A DNA stretch of 64,000 bases from Paenibacillus albus (lineage in GTDB: Bacteria; Bacillota; Bacilli; Paenibacillales; Paenibacillaceae): the NCBI RefSeq assembly GCF_003952225.1, contig NZ_CP034437.1, forward strand, positions 4,292,501-4,356,500. The letters run 5' to 3'. The notes beneath the pieces were generated by a model that ran no database searches, had not been told where the DNA came from, and saw only the letters and a program-made list of their open reading frames with translations. Positions 31,611 through 40,015 of the stretch are shown one piece after another (position 1 is the first letter of the stretch; every line of letters begins with the position of its first letter). Made by a program: the position numbers and the translations under genes.

Positions 31611-32456
31611 CTATTTGACCATATGAATCGGGTAATAGGCTGGGATTGGTTTCGTATAGTTCTCTTTCGCATATTTCAACTGATTAGGCGTCCATTGCGA
31701 ATAAAACAATTGGGTATCAGGATTATCGCTAAGCGCAAGCACTTCAGGGACTGTCGCCCAGTTCGTCAAAGGGTAGCTCGTTGCCCTCGAATGGTAATTA
31801 TGCATCGTCCGGCGGCCGTGTGTACAAGCGGCGCTGCCTCCTTTGCGCGTATGGTAAGTCGTAATATTATATAGCACTGCGGTACCGGCTTTGCCTCGGA
31901 TCGGGATTTCCCGGTAAGCTTCCCCTTGCTTCTCCTTCGCTTCGGCGAGTGTGCCATACATATGGCTATTAGGCACCAAGCAGAAGGCCGGGCAGCATTC
32001 GTGAACGTCGGACAAGTAGTAGATCACGCAGGTGTACGTACTGATATACGGATTCTCCGGGTCGAATATTTTCCCGCCGATCGTGCCGTAATAGCTAATA
32101 TCCCGGTGGAAATTCATCTCGCTCGTGCTCGCCCGCTCCGCGGAGACATCCCGAAAGTCAAATTGTGCAAATCGCGCCTCACCGCGCAGCACTTCCTGAA
32201 TAAGCGGAAAGATGTTGGGATGGCGAATGAATTTATCCATCTCTAGCGGATATTGCGCGAGGAAGCTGCCTGTACCGACGGCGCCTTCGATCGGCTTGTG
32301 CCATTGATCCGGAGATTCTTGCAAAGATTTTTCTACAAGACCGTTCAGATAATCCAGCTCCTCCTGCGACAATGCGTTCGGAATGACTGCGAAACCATTT
32401 TCCTTGTAATGCTCCAGAATCTCCTCTTTCGTTGTTTGGACAGCGTTCGTACTCAT
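31611..32456 (-). CDS. Phytanoyl-CoA dioxygenase (PhyH) family protein
   Basis: A 281-residue non-heme iron, 2-oxoglutarate-dependent oxygenase-type protein. The jelly-roll iron ligands are visible: His and Asp in MNFHRDISYYG (about residues 116-118) and the distal His in TTYHTRKGG (about 203), with an Arg further on for 2-oxoglutarate. It lies 33 bases after the second permease of a sugar-type ABC operon and is its last gene. It may hydroxylate or demethylate the imported compound. A comparable arrangement is not part of classic LplABC operons. Substrate unknown. Confidence 0.88.
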   Translation of the reverse strand: MSTNAVQTTKEEILEHYKENGFAVIPNALSQEELDYLNGLVEKSLQESPDQWHKPIEGAVGTGSFLAQYPLEMDKFIRHPNIFPLIQEVLRGEARFAQFDFRDVSAERASTSEMNFHRDISYYGTIGGKIFDPENPYISTYTCVIYYLSDVHECCPAFCLVPNSHMYGTLAEAKEKQGEAYREIPIRGKAGTAVLYNITTYHTRKGGSAACTHGRRTMHNYHSRATSYPLTNWATVPEVLALSDNPDTQLFYSQWTPNQLKYAKENYTKPIPAYYPIHMVK

Positions 32457-32489
32457 CAGATCAGCCTCTCTTTCACTTTGCGAGATTGG

Positions 32490-33437
32490 TTAACCTTTAA
32501 CGGAGCCAAGCATGATGCCTTTGACAAAATACTTTTGCAAGAAAGGATAAACAATGAGAATCGGCACAATAGCGAATATGATAGTTGCCGCCTTAATATT
32601 CTCAGGCTGGACAACCAAATGGCTCGAATCATTTAGTGTATTCGTGTTTTGCGTCCCCATATTCAACATATTAAAATCAATAATGATCGAGCGCAGCACC
32701 ATCTGAAGCGGCCACTTGCTGTTATCGCTTATGAAGAACAGCCCGGAGAAGAAGTCGTTCCAATGACCGACAGCGTAGAACAAGCCGACCGTCGCGATGA
32801 CGGGCTTGGACAGCGGCAGGATAATACTCCAAAGCACGCGCATATCCGAAGCCCCGTCAATCTTTGCGGATTCCTCCAGACTCTCCGGGATGCTCCAGAA
32901 GAAGTTACGCATCAGAATGAGGTTAAAGGGAGCCACCAGCTGCGGGATAATCAATACCCAAATGCTATTCAGAAGACCGATATTTTTGAGCAAAATATAC
33001 ATGGGGATCAGCCCTGCTCCAAACAGCATGGGGATGATCACGAGCCATAGCAAGAAACGATGGCCCGGGATATGCGTCTTCGATAAGCCATATGCACCGG
33101 TTGCCGTGAAGATCAAGTTTAGGAAGGTGCCAACGACGGTTACGAAAGTCGTGATCCCAAACGCCTTCAGCAGGACCTGCGTATTGAAGATATATTTATA
33201 GGGTTCCAGCGTGAACGATTTGGGCCAAAGCATCATCGGATTCTTGTAAATTTCATGCGCTTCACTGAAGGAGATCGCCCAGACATTGATCATTGGCAGC
33301 AGCGTAATTAAACCCGCTCCAATGAGGATGAGATAGATCAGACCTTGTGCCCACCATGGATTCGCGTCCAGACTCCGCGACTTGGAAACATGCAGCTGTG
33401 TGACGGGCTGCGCTACCGCGGCTGTTTGCTCTACCAT
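32490..33437 (-). CDS. CUT1 ABC transporter permease, YtcP type (cluster 2)
   Basis: A 315-residue permease with six predicted transmembrane helices. The EAA loop reads LEESAKIDGASDMRVLWSIILPLSKP near residues 195-220, and the C-terminus is IMLGSVKG. It overlaps the preceding permease by 7 bases, which indicates translational coupling. Together with its partner and the lipoprotein it forms an importer, with the ATPase supplied elsewhere. Compared with clusters 1 and 3 it has a longer N-terminus (about 30 residues) before the first helix. Confidence 0.93.
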   Translation of the reverse strand: MVEQTAAVAQPVTQLHVSKSRSLDANPWWAQGLIYLILIGAGLITLLPMINVWAISFSEAHEIYKNPMMLWPKSFTLEPYKYIFNTQVLLKAFGITTFVTVVGTFLNLIFTATGAYGLSKTHIPGHRFLLWLVIIPMLFGAGLIPMYILLKNIGLLNSIWVLIIPQLVAPFNLILMRNFFWSIPESLEESAKIDGASDMRVLWSIILPLSKPVIATVGLFYAVGHWNDFFSGLFFISDNSKWPLQMVLRSIIIDFNMLNMGTQNTNTLNDSSHLVVQPENIKAATIIFAIVPILIVYPFLQKYFVKGIMLGSVKG

Positions 33438-34333
33438 AACGATTTCTCCCCCATCCTGCGTATGATCGAATTCGCTGTAATGATGAGGATCATTCCGATG
33501 ACGCCTTTGAACAAACCTACGGCAGTGGACAGCTCGAACTGCGATTGCAGGATCCCCAAGCGGTATACGTAAGTATCAATGATATCTCCGACATCATACA
33601 GGGCAGGATTCAGGAACATAAAGATCTGGTCAAAGCCGGCATCGAGTATGCCTGCGAGCTGCAAGCAGAACAGCAGCGCAATAATCGGCCTAATGCCCGG
33701 CAGTGTAATATGCCAGATCTGCCGCATCTTCCCGGCTCCGTCTATCTTTGCCGCTTCATACAGCTGCGAGTCGATGCCTGCCAAGGCAGCCAGATAGATA
33801 ATCGCGCCCCAACCGAAATCCTTCAAGATTGCCGTAATGACAATGAGTGAACGGAATACGTCCGGGTTGGTGGTGAAATTGAATTTATCCATACCGAGGT
33901 TGACCAGCACCAAATTAATAATGCCGCTCGGGCCGATAAAGTTGTAGATGATACCTGCAAATACGACCCACGACAGAAAATGAGGAAAGTACGTAATGGT
34001 CTGGATAAACCGTTTGAACAGCATGTGTCTCACTTCATTCAGCATGAGGGCAAACAGAATCGGCACAGGGAAGCCGAAGAACAGCCGGTACATACTGATG
34101 ATGACCGTATTTTTGAGCAGCGTTGGAAACTTTTCCGAAGTGAACATCGATTCGAAATGTTTAAAGCCGACCCATGGGCTGTCCATGATGCCCGCTATGA
34201 TTTTGTAGTCCTTAAATGCAATTGTAATGCCGTAGAAAGGCGCATACGTAAAAATAGCAAAATAAATAATAGTCGGCAGAATCAGAAGATAGATAAATCG
34301 CGACTTCCAAATGCGTGTGCCCAGCGCGCTCAC
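33431..34333 (-). CDS. CUT1 ABC transporter permease, LplB type (cluster 2)
   Basis: A 300-residue permease with six predicted helices. The EAA loop is LYEAAKIDGAGKMRQIWHITLPGIRP near residues 190-215. GTG 34333 is selected since AAGGAG lies 7 bases upstream; the open frame extends to 34372 without a site. It follows the binding-protein gene after an intra-operon hairpin. It is more diverged from its counterparts at 6144 and 42553 than they are from each other, lacking the RLANYRIF ending. Confidence 0.93.
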   Translation of the reverse strand: MSALGTRIWKSRFIYLLILPTIIYFAIFTYAPFYGITIAFKDYKIIAGIMDSPWVGFKHFESMFTSEKFPTLLKNTVIISMYRLFFGFPVPILFALMLNEVRHMLFKRFIQTITYFPHFLSWVVFAGIIYNFIGPSGIINLVLVNLGMDKFNFTTNPDVFRSLIVITAILKDFGWGAIIYLAALAGIDSQLYEAAKIDGAGKMRQIWHITLPGIRPIIALLFCLQLAGILDAGFDQIFMFLNPALYDVGDIIDTYVYRLGILQSQFELSTAVGLFKGVIGMILIITANSIIRRMGEKSLW

Positions 34334-34372
34334 CTGATCACTCCTTTCACCCTGGTCGTGCCGGCAAAACAA

Positions 34373-34402
34373 CGGAATAGGGCATATAAACTCCCTATTC
34401 CG
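34373..34402 (-). terminator. Intra-operon stem-loop after binding-protein gene (cluster 2)
   Basis: CGGAATAGGG and CCCTATTCCG form a 10-bp stem around an A/T-rich loop, 14 bases past the binding-protein stop. A partial T run (TTGTTTT) follows, so partial termination or message protection are both possible. Confidence 0.65.
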
Positions 34403-34415
34403 CAGGCCGACTCTC

Positions 34416-36035
34416 TTAATCTACATAGTTCGGTTCAGACTTATTCTTCTGCAGCTCATTGATTTCATCGATAATTTTCTGACCGCCAGCGTCCAGATAC
34501 TTCTGGTAGGCTGCCTTATAGGCTTCTTTCGTCAATTTCATGTCGGTCAGGATACTTCCGTCTACCTTCGCCATGTAATCCTCCCATATTTGCGGCCCGA
34601 TCTCCGCCTGGGTCGGGGAACTCACCGTCGGATCCTTATAGTCGTTATAAGGGTTTGCGGCATATTTCTCAAACATCTCCTTGTAGTATTGGAATTTGCC
34701 TTGAATTCCTGCGCCGGTAAAGTTCAGCTCCTGTGCTTCCCAATCCAGCTTCTCGCTCATCGGATCAATGAACTTCAGCGGTTCGATCTGGGAGCCTTTG
34801 TAGTCAGCTTCCCGGCTCTCATCAGGAATCGGCACCTTCTTCCCTTCCGGATTGACGGTATACGTCTTTCCTTCTATGCCGTATCTTCTGAGATCGGTTC
34901 CGTCGGTTAACGACCAGTTCAGGAACTTGAAGAATTGATCCGCTTTATCTTTAAACTTCACATTTACGTAGAAGCCCCGGTCCTGAGGGAAAACAACGCG
35001 CGTACCGCCCTTCTCGCCGTTTAAGCCGGTTAGCGGGGACATGATCTTAATATCCGCGCCAGGGGTCGTCTTGATAAGCTCCGGATAAAGCGATTGAAGA
35101 TTGCCCCCGAGAATCACTGCCGCGCGGCCGGCTTTAAATTTCGTCTCCCCGAAGGAAGCATCCGGATTGACGCCGGCTTCTTCATCGAATAAGCCTTTCT
35201 TCTTCATATCCTGCAGCCAAAACTTGTAATTCAGATGCTCCTCTTGCATTTCAGGAGGAATAATTTTGTTCGGATCGTCTTTGGACGGCGCCCAGCCCGA
35301 TCCGGAGCCGAATGACGTTGCCAAATCCTTCCCTGCCCAGAAAGGAACCGTGTTGCCCATCGTCATCGGCACGATGTCTTTGCCGCTGGCTTTGATTTTC
35401 TCTAGTGCTGCTTGAAGCTCAGCGATGGATGTCGGTTCAGGGATGCCAAGCTCCTCGAAGATATCGGCACGATAATTGATAAAGAACGGTACGACCGGAT
35501 AAATCAAGTTCGGGATAAAGTAGATGTCGCCTTTATCGTCGGCCATCTTATCCCAGATCCCGGCTGGAACAGCATCCTTGATCGCCGGATATTGATCCAG
35601 ATAATCATTGATCTTCAGGAATGCACCTTGATCCTGCAGATCCTTCCAGAAGGGATCTACAGGTCCCCAGCCCCAGATGACGTCAGGCATATTGCCGCCT
35701 GCAGCTGTTGTCTTAATCGTTGCATCATAGTCAACGACGGGAATAATGCGGACATCGATATTGACATTGCCTTGTTTAAACAATTCCTTCTCGTATGCAC
35801 CGCCTTTGGTGTATGTGGCAGGTCCCCATGTCGGCCTTGAATAGCTGAATTTAAGAGGCTCTGACTTGGTTCCGCTCGTTCCCGCTGTCTCGCCATCCTT
35901 GTTGCTGCCCTCTGCTGTTGATCCTGAGTTGTTGTTACTTGTACAACCGGTGAATAGACTGAGCAACAAGACGACAACAAGAGATAACAATCCGGCTTTC
36001 AGCAATTGTTTCTTTTTCGGTTTCTGTTGTTCCAT
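34416..36035 (-). CDS. Sugar-type ABC transporter solute-binding lipoprotein (cluster 2)
   Basis: A 539-residue lipoprotein. A Lys-rich N-terminus and hydrophobic core lead to the lipobox FTGC with Cys31, then a Gly/Ser/Asn/Thr linker and a two-lobed binding fold. AGGAGG is 6 bases before ATG 36035; the ATG at 36041 is immediately against the site and unlikely. First gene of the operon with two permeases and the PhyH-type oxygenase. The divergent GntR/LacI-type gene probably regulates it. The ligand cannot be inferred. Unlike clusters 1 and 3 it lacks the DPDKNGKxD loop. Confidence 0.92.
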   Translation of the reverse strand: MEQQKPKKKQLLKAGLLSLVVVLLLSLFTGCTSNNNSGSTAEGSNKDGETAGTSGTKSEPLKFSYSRPTWGPATYTKGGAYEKELFKQGNVNIDVRIIPVVDYDATIKTTAAGGNMPDVIWGWGPVDPFWKDLQDQGAFLKINDYLDQYPAIKDAVPAGIWDKMADDKGDIYFIPNLIYPVVPFFINYRADIFEELGIPEPTSIAELQAALEKIKASGKDIVPMTMGNTVPFWAGKDLATSFGSGSGWAPSKDDPNKIIPPEMQEEHLNYKFWLQDMKKKGLFDEEAGVNPDASFGETKFKAGRAAVILGGNLQSLYPELIKTTPGADIKIMSPLTGLNGEKGGTRVVFPQDRGFYVNVKFKDKADQFFKFLNWSLTDGTDLRRYGIEGKTYTVNPEGKKVPIPDESREADYKGSQIEPLKFIDPMSEKLDWEAQELNFTGAGIQGKFQYYKEMFEKYAANPYNDYKDPTVSSPTQAEIGPQIWEDYMAKVDGSILTDMKLTKEAYKAAYQKYLDAGGQKIIDEINELQKNKSEPNYVD

Positions 36036-36156
36036 GTTCATCCTCCTTTGATACGTTCAACAAGCTCTCGAGCTAAAGCAAAAGCAAAGCAACTCTCCCC
36101 CCTACTCATCATCCATTTATGAAATATTCCAGGTATGGAACTTTTCAACGCGTCAA

Positions 36157-36170
36157 AGAATGCGCTTACA
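36157..36170. promoter_or_regulatory. cre-like operator upstream of cluster 2
   Basis: AGAATGCGCTTACA matches the strong cre form TGAAAGCGCTTACA at 12 of 14 positions. It lies about 120 bases upstream of the binding-protein gene. The 482-base gap 36036-36517 holds no gene; it contains this site and the repeated boxes described separately. Confidence 0.45.
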
Positions 36171-36234
36171 ATTGAACGTGCACGATAGCGTGCAAATCGT
36201 CTAACGAGGAGTTCGAATCCACTCAACACTCTAT

Positions 36235-36473
36235 ACTTGGTATGTACTTGTAATGATATTGTATCAACTCATCATGCACTTGGTATGAATAATAGCATCG
36301 CAGGAAATAGTTGTAAACGGACGTTTTTCCTCCTATTCGTTCATTTTCTCTAGTAAATCATATGTTAAGTCCTATTTTCGTAAATGTACTCCATATTACT
36401 AAGTCGATCGCCTTTATTCGTCAAAATATTTAGGCAATCTTTACAATTTACATACCAACCTATAAGATGGTAT
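36235..36473. promoter_or_regulatory. Repeated TTGGTAT / ATACCAA boxes, candidate regulator operators
   Basis: ACTTGGTATG occurs twice (36235-36244 and 36278-36287, 43 bases apart). An inverted pair ATACCA-N10-TGGTAT is at 36452-36473. The pair overlaps the likely promoter of the divergent regulator (TTTACA 36440-36445, TATAAG 36461-36466, 15-base spacer). The boxes probably bind the GntR/LacI-type protein to control both its own gene and the ABC operon. Confidence 0.55.
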
Positions 36474-36517
36474 ATAACAAGCGGAATTGGACAGCAAAAT
36501 TGGACATGGAGTAAAAT

Positions 36518-37648
36518 ATGAGAAAACCCGCGCTGCATTTATCTCTCTATGAGCAAATCAAACATCATATCATCTCTGAGATCGAGCTTGAGCACTTATT
36601 GCCTCATGACAAGCTTCCATCTGAAAACGAACTCACCCAGCAATTCTCCGTAAGCCGAATTACGGTCAAGAAAGCAATGTCCGATTTGGTTAAGATGGGA
36701 ATCGTGTACCGCATACAAGGGAAAGGCACCTATGTAGCCGTAGCCATGCCCGACAAAGGAGCACCGGCTGCCGAGACGCCAATTAGGCCGAAATCTGCGC
36801 CTGCGATTGCTCTGTTGCTCCCTTTCATCAATAATCAGCACAACGCCCTTCTCATTAATGGCGTCGAAAGCGTTCTCTCGGATGCCGGCTATTCACTGCT
36901 TATATGCAATACGGAGAACTCCATCCAGAAGGAAGAACGCGTCATCCGAGAGATGGTCGAGCGGAAAGTAGCGGGAATGATCATCTACCCTGTCGATGGC
37001 GAGTCGTACAATCGCGAAATCCTTCAGCTTACTCTGGGGTCGTTTCCCCTTGTCGTTATGGATCGATATTTGCGCGGAATCGACACGAACTGCGTATGTC
37101 CGGATAACTTGCTAGGCGCTCAGGAAGGCGTCAATTATCTGATTTCACTTGGTCATCGCAATATTGGCTTTTTATCCACGACCATTAGAGGCACGACCAG
37201 TATTGAAGATCGTCTAACCGGCTATGAAAAAGCTCTGGCGGAGCATCAAATTCCAATTGATCGGCGGTATCGTTATGTCGATATCGAGCTCGGCGATCCG
37301 AAACCGATCAAGGAGAAAATCAGGGATTTTCTCACCAAGCACGCCGAGTTGACGGCTATCTTCGCCATTAATCCCGGACTTGGGCTGCAAGTCATAAAAG
37401 TAGCTTCGGAAATGGGACTTCGCGTGCCGGAAGACCTATCCCTTATTTTCTTCGGTGATTTCGAGCTCTCGGAATTCTATAGCGTGAGGCCTACATTCAT
37501 TAGCCAGGAGGACAACATGCTTGGCAAAGAAGCGGCTAATCTACTCATCTCGGTCATTGAAAATCCGGAACAGAAGACGAGGAAACTATTCTTCCCACCG
37601 AAATTAATCATCCGGGAATCTACCGCAAATCCGGGTAGCCGCAGCTAA
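36518..37648 (+). CDS. GntR-type regulator with LacI-like sugar-binding domain (AraR class)
   Basis: A 376-residue repressor-type protein. The N-terminal GntR winged helix (about 5-75) has LPSENELTQQFSVSRITVKKAMSDL and the wing GIVYRIQGKGTYV. A short linker precedes a periplasmic-binding-protein-like effector domain (about 92-370) with IALLLPF, GVESVLSDAGYSLL, ISLGHRNIGFL and PEDLSLIFFGD, as in AraR. GGAG is 7 bases from the ATG. It is divergent from the cluster 2 ABC operon and very probably represses it until a sugar or related ligand binds. Confidence 0.92.
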   Translation: MRKPALHLSLYEQIKHHIISEIELEHLLPHDKLPSENELTQQFSVSRITVKKAMSDLVKMGIVYRIQGKGTYVAVAMPDKGAPAAETPIRPKSAPAIALLLPFINNQHNALLINGVESVLSDAGYSLLICNTENSIQKEERVIREMVERKVAGMIIYPVDGESYNREILQLTLGSFPLVVMDRYLRGIDTNCVCPDNLLGAQEGVNYLISLGHRNIGFLSTTIRGTTSIEDRLTGYEKALAEHQIPIDRRYRYVDIELGDPKPIKEKIRDFLTKHAELTAIFAINPGLGLQVIKVASEMGLRVPEDLSLIFFGDFELSEFYSVRPTFISQEDNMLGKEAANLLISVIENPEQKTRKLFFPPKLIIRESTANPGSRS

Positions 37649-37680
37649 ACAAAAAACCGGCTCCATCTGGAGCCGGCTAT
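37649..37680. terminator. Convergent terminator
   Basis: ACCGGCTCC, loop ATCT, GGAGCCGGCT. On the minus strand it is followed by T6, so it mainly ends the SLH gene, and it also lies directly after the regulator stop. Confidence 0.88.
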
Positions 37681-37691
37681 AAACCGGATTA

Positions 37692-39164
37692 CTAGCTTGT
37701 CGTTAACTTAACTCCATCCGCCGTTGCCCATTCTCCGACCGGCGTTACCTCATAGCTCATCCCCGGCACTAGTTTAGCGCCGTTTTGCAGGTCGAAAATC
37801 CCGGTTGTCCCTTTCCGTGTCTGTACCCGATATTGGGCAGTCAGCACGGAGCCGTCAGTGCCTTTCAGTTGGACGCTGCGGTAAGCGAACAACTCATCGC
37901 CTGGATCAGCAGCCAACGTAACCGAGATTGATGCCCCATCGATATTCGCTGCCGCGTCTATACGCAGCGGTTCGATTAAGCCTGCGGTAAACGTATTGTT
38001 CTTCAGTTCAAACCAATCCGAAGTTACCGCATACGTGACACCAGGCTGGAGCTTCATGCCTGCAGGCAAACGGAACTTCGGCTCCTGCTTGCCGTCGGTC
38101 GACTGCGTAAACCCGACATAATTGACGGTGATCGGCGATCCACCCTCCGGTGTCAACACCGCTTGGCGGCTCGCCAGAGATGAAATGATTTGAAGCGGCT
38201 GGCCGTTGTAGCTGTTGTCCTCTTCGAGAACGATTGCGTTTGCCCCTCGACCGCCGGCATAAGCGGAAATAACATAGCCGTAATCGATGACGCCTTCCTC
38301 GCGCAAAGAGGTGACTTCGAAGGTATCGCTGCTCACCTGCCGCACGTCCTTCAGCTGGATATCTTCCGAGCCGGACGCGACGCGGAATGCTTGTTTCCCT
38401 TTATAAGTTAAAGTGAAGACTTCTCCAGGCTTCATCGTTTGCACCGGCACGATGTACGTTGCTGTCGACCCCGTCTTCAATCTTGGCTGGTTGACCAGCT
38501 TTATGCCGTTGCTTAGCGCGAAATTCGCTTGCGCGGCGGCCGTCGTCTCATCCTCCAGCGTCATTGGACGGTCGAGCTTCACTTCAAGCGTGATTTTGTT
38601 CAGTGCTTTAACCGATACGATTGCCGCGGACTCGCTGCGAACCGCTTGCTGCGAGAGCAGGAGCAGCTGCGAAGCCTGGCCGCGCGTCAAATGATCTTGT
38701 CCGATTTGCAGTGCTGTCATCCAATATTGCACGGATTTGACGTCCCGCTGCAGCGCCTTGGCAATCATCTGAGGTAACTCGGCACCTAGCGCCTGCTTGT
38801 TTGGGACGAATGCCTCGTCCGCCTCAAGCAATCCTCCAGTAACAGCGGCTTTCACATAAGCCTCGTACCATTTAACCTGCGGCGATGGGACTTTCTCGAT
38901 ATCCGGCTTTAGGATAAGCGCGAGGACGGCCATCTTGATGAATTCGGCGTTCGTGACGAACCGTTCGGCATGCAGCTTCCCGTCTCCTGTTCCTTGAATA
39001 ATACCTTGCTCTGCCAGCCGTTCTACCGCTTGCTGGACGCTGATTCCCGCATTCGTGCTTATGGCAGATGCCGCAGATGCAGGCGTATTGTACGGAAGCA
39101 AGGTCCCTCCTCCGATTACGAGTGACATTGCGATGATCGCGGCTTGCAGCTTCGTCTTGTTCAT
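37692..39164 (-). CDS. Secreted SLH-domain surface protein with beta-sandwich repeats
   Basis: A 490-residue exported protein. The signal peptide (1-32) ends ASA. An SLH-like region (about 40-180) contains VERLAEQGIIQGTGDGKLHAERFVTNAEF and a second, weaker copy. The remainder (about 185-490) is Thr/Val-rich with recurring segments such as VSVKALNKITLEVKL, FTLTYKGKQAF and GVTYAVTSDWF, as in tandem Ig-like domains. GGAAG precedes the ATG. It follows the OmpR-type response regulator on the same strand, with 139 bases between, and could be its target. Role: wall-bound structural or carbohydrate-related protein, not identified. Confidence 0.82.
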   Translation of the reverse strand: MNKTKLQAAIIAMSLVIGGGTLLPYNTPASAASAISTNAGISVQQAVERLAEQGIIQGTGDGKLHAERFVTNAEFIKMAVLALILKPDIEKVPSPQVKWYEAYVKAAVTGGLLEADEAFVPNKQALGAELPQMIAKALQRDVKSVQYWMTALQIGQDHLTRGQASQLLLLSQQAVRSESAAIVSVKALNKITLEVKLDRPMTLEDETTAAAQANFALSNGIKLVNQPRLKTGSTATYIVPVQTMKPGEVFTLTYKGKQAFRVASGSEDIQLKDVRQVSSDTFEVTSLREEGVIDYGYVISAYAGGRGANAIVLEEDNSYNGQPLQIISSLASRQAVLTPEGGSPITVNYVGFTQSTDGKQEPKFRLPAGMKLQPGVTYAVTSDWFELKNNTFTAGLIEPLRIDAAANIDGASISVTLAADPGDELFAYRSVQLKGTDGSVLTAQYRVQTRKGTTGIFDLQNGAKLVPGMSYEVTPVGEWATADGVKLTTS

Positions 39165-39303
39165 GTCTATCTTCCTTTCGGCATAGGTTTAGTGGCGTTC
39201 CTTCTGACCTACTTATCGTAACGGAAGGCTCTAAACCGGCTTCTAAGGAAATCTAAACAATTTATAAACAAAGGGCAAACTTTACGTAAACTTATCTTGT
39301 GTG

Positions 39304-40008
39304 CTACACAGTAAACCGGTACCCTGCTCCCCAGACCGTTCCGATAAATTGGGGCTTCGATGGATCCTCTTCAATTTTCTCCCGAATTCGAGAGATATGA
39401 ACGGTCACGGTCGCGATTTCACCGCTCGAAGCAAGCCCCCAAATTCTCTCGAACAGCTCTTCCTTGCTGAAGACACGGTTCGGATGCTCGGCAAGAAACA
39501 GCAGCACCTCGAACTCCTTCGTCGTCAAGAACGCTTCGCGATCATGCACGAAGACGCGATAGGCGGCTTTATGAATCGTCAGCCCCCGAACATGCAGCAC
39601 GGACGAATCGGAGGCGCTTCGCTCCTTCACCCGGTCTTTCGTAAATCGCTCATATCGAGCTAAATGCGCCTTCGCCCGGGCAACCAGCTCGCTTGGACTG
39701 AACGGTTTGGTGACGAAATCGTCCGCGCCTAGCCCGAATCCTCTGATTTTGTCGAGTTCCTCGTTCTTGGCCGATACGATCAGCACCGGAATATCAAGCT
39801 TCTCCCTCACTTGCCTGCAAATTTCAAATCCATTCACGCCAGGGAGCTGTAAATCCAGGATTAACAGCTCGAAGCCTCCGCTTAACGCTCGCTCCAAGCC
39901 AGCTTGTCCGTCATGAACGATCTCGGCTTCAATCCCATGCAGTCCAAAGTAATCCTTCTGCAGTTCGGCGATTAGCGGGTCATCTTCTATAATCAATATC
40001 TGTTTCAT
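39304..40008 (-). CDS. OmpR/PhoB-type response regulator
   Basis: A 234-residue regulator. The receiver domain (1-115) has IEDD, the phospho-Asp in LLILDLQLPGVNG near residue 51, and Lys in DDFVTKPFSPSEL. The winged-helix output domain (about 130-234) has KEFEVLLFLAEHPNRVFSKEELFERIWG and the ending VWGAGYRFTV. It starts 7 bases after the kinase stop, so the two are one operon and cognate. Confidence 0.95.
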   Translation of the reverse strand: MKQILIIEDDPLIAELQKDYFGLHGIEAEIVHDGQAGLERALSGGFELLILDLQLPGVNGFEICRQVREKLDIPVLIVSAKNEELDKIRGFGLGADDFVTKPFSPSELVARAKAHLARYERFTKDRVKERSASDSSVLHVRGLTIHKAAYRVFVHDREAFLTTKEFEVLLFLAEHPNRVFSKEELFERIWGLASSGEIATVTVHISRIREKIEEDPSKPQFIGTVWGAGYRFTV

Positions 40009-40015
40009 TCGTGTA

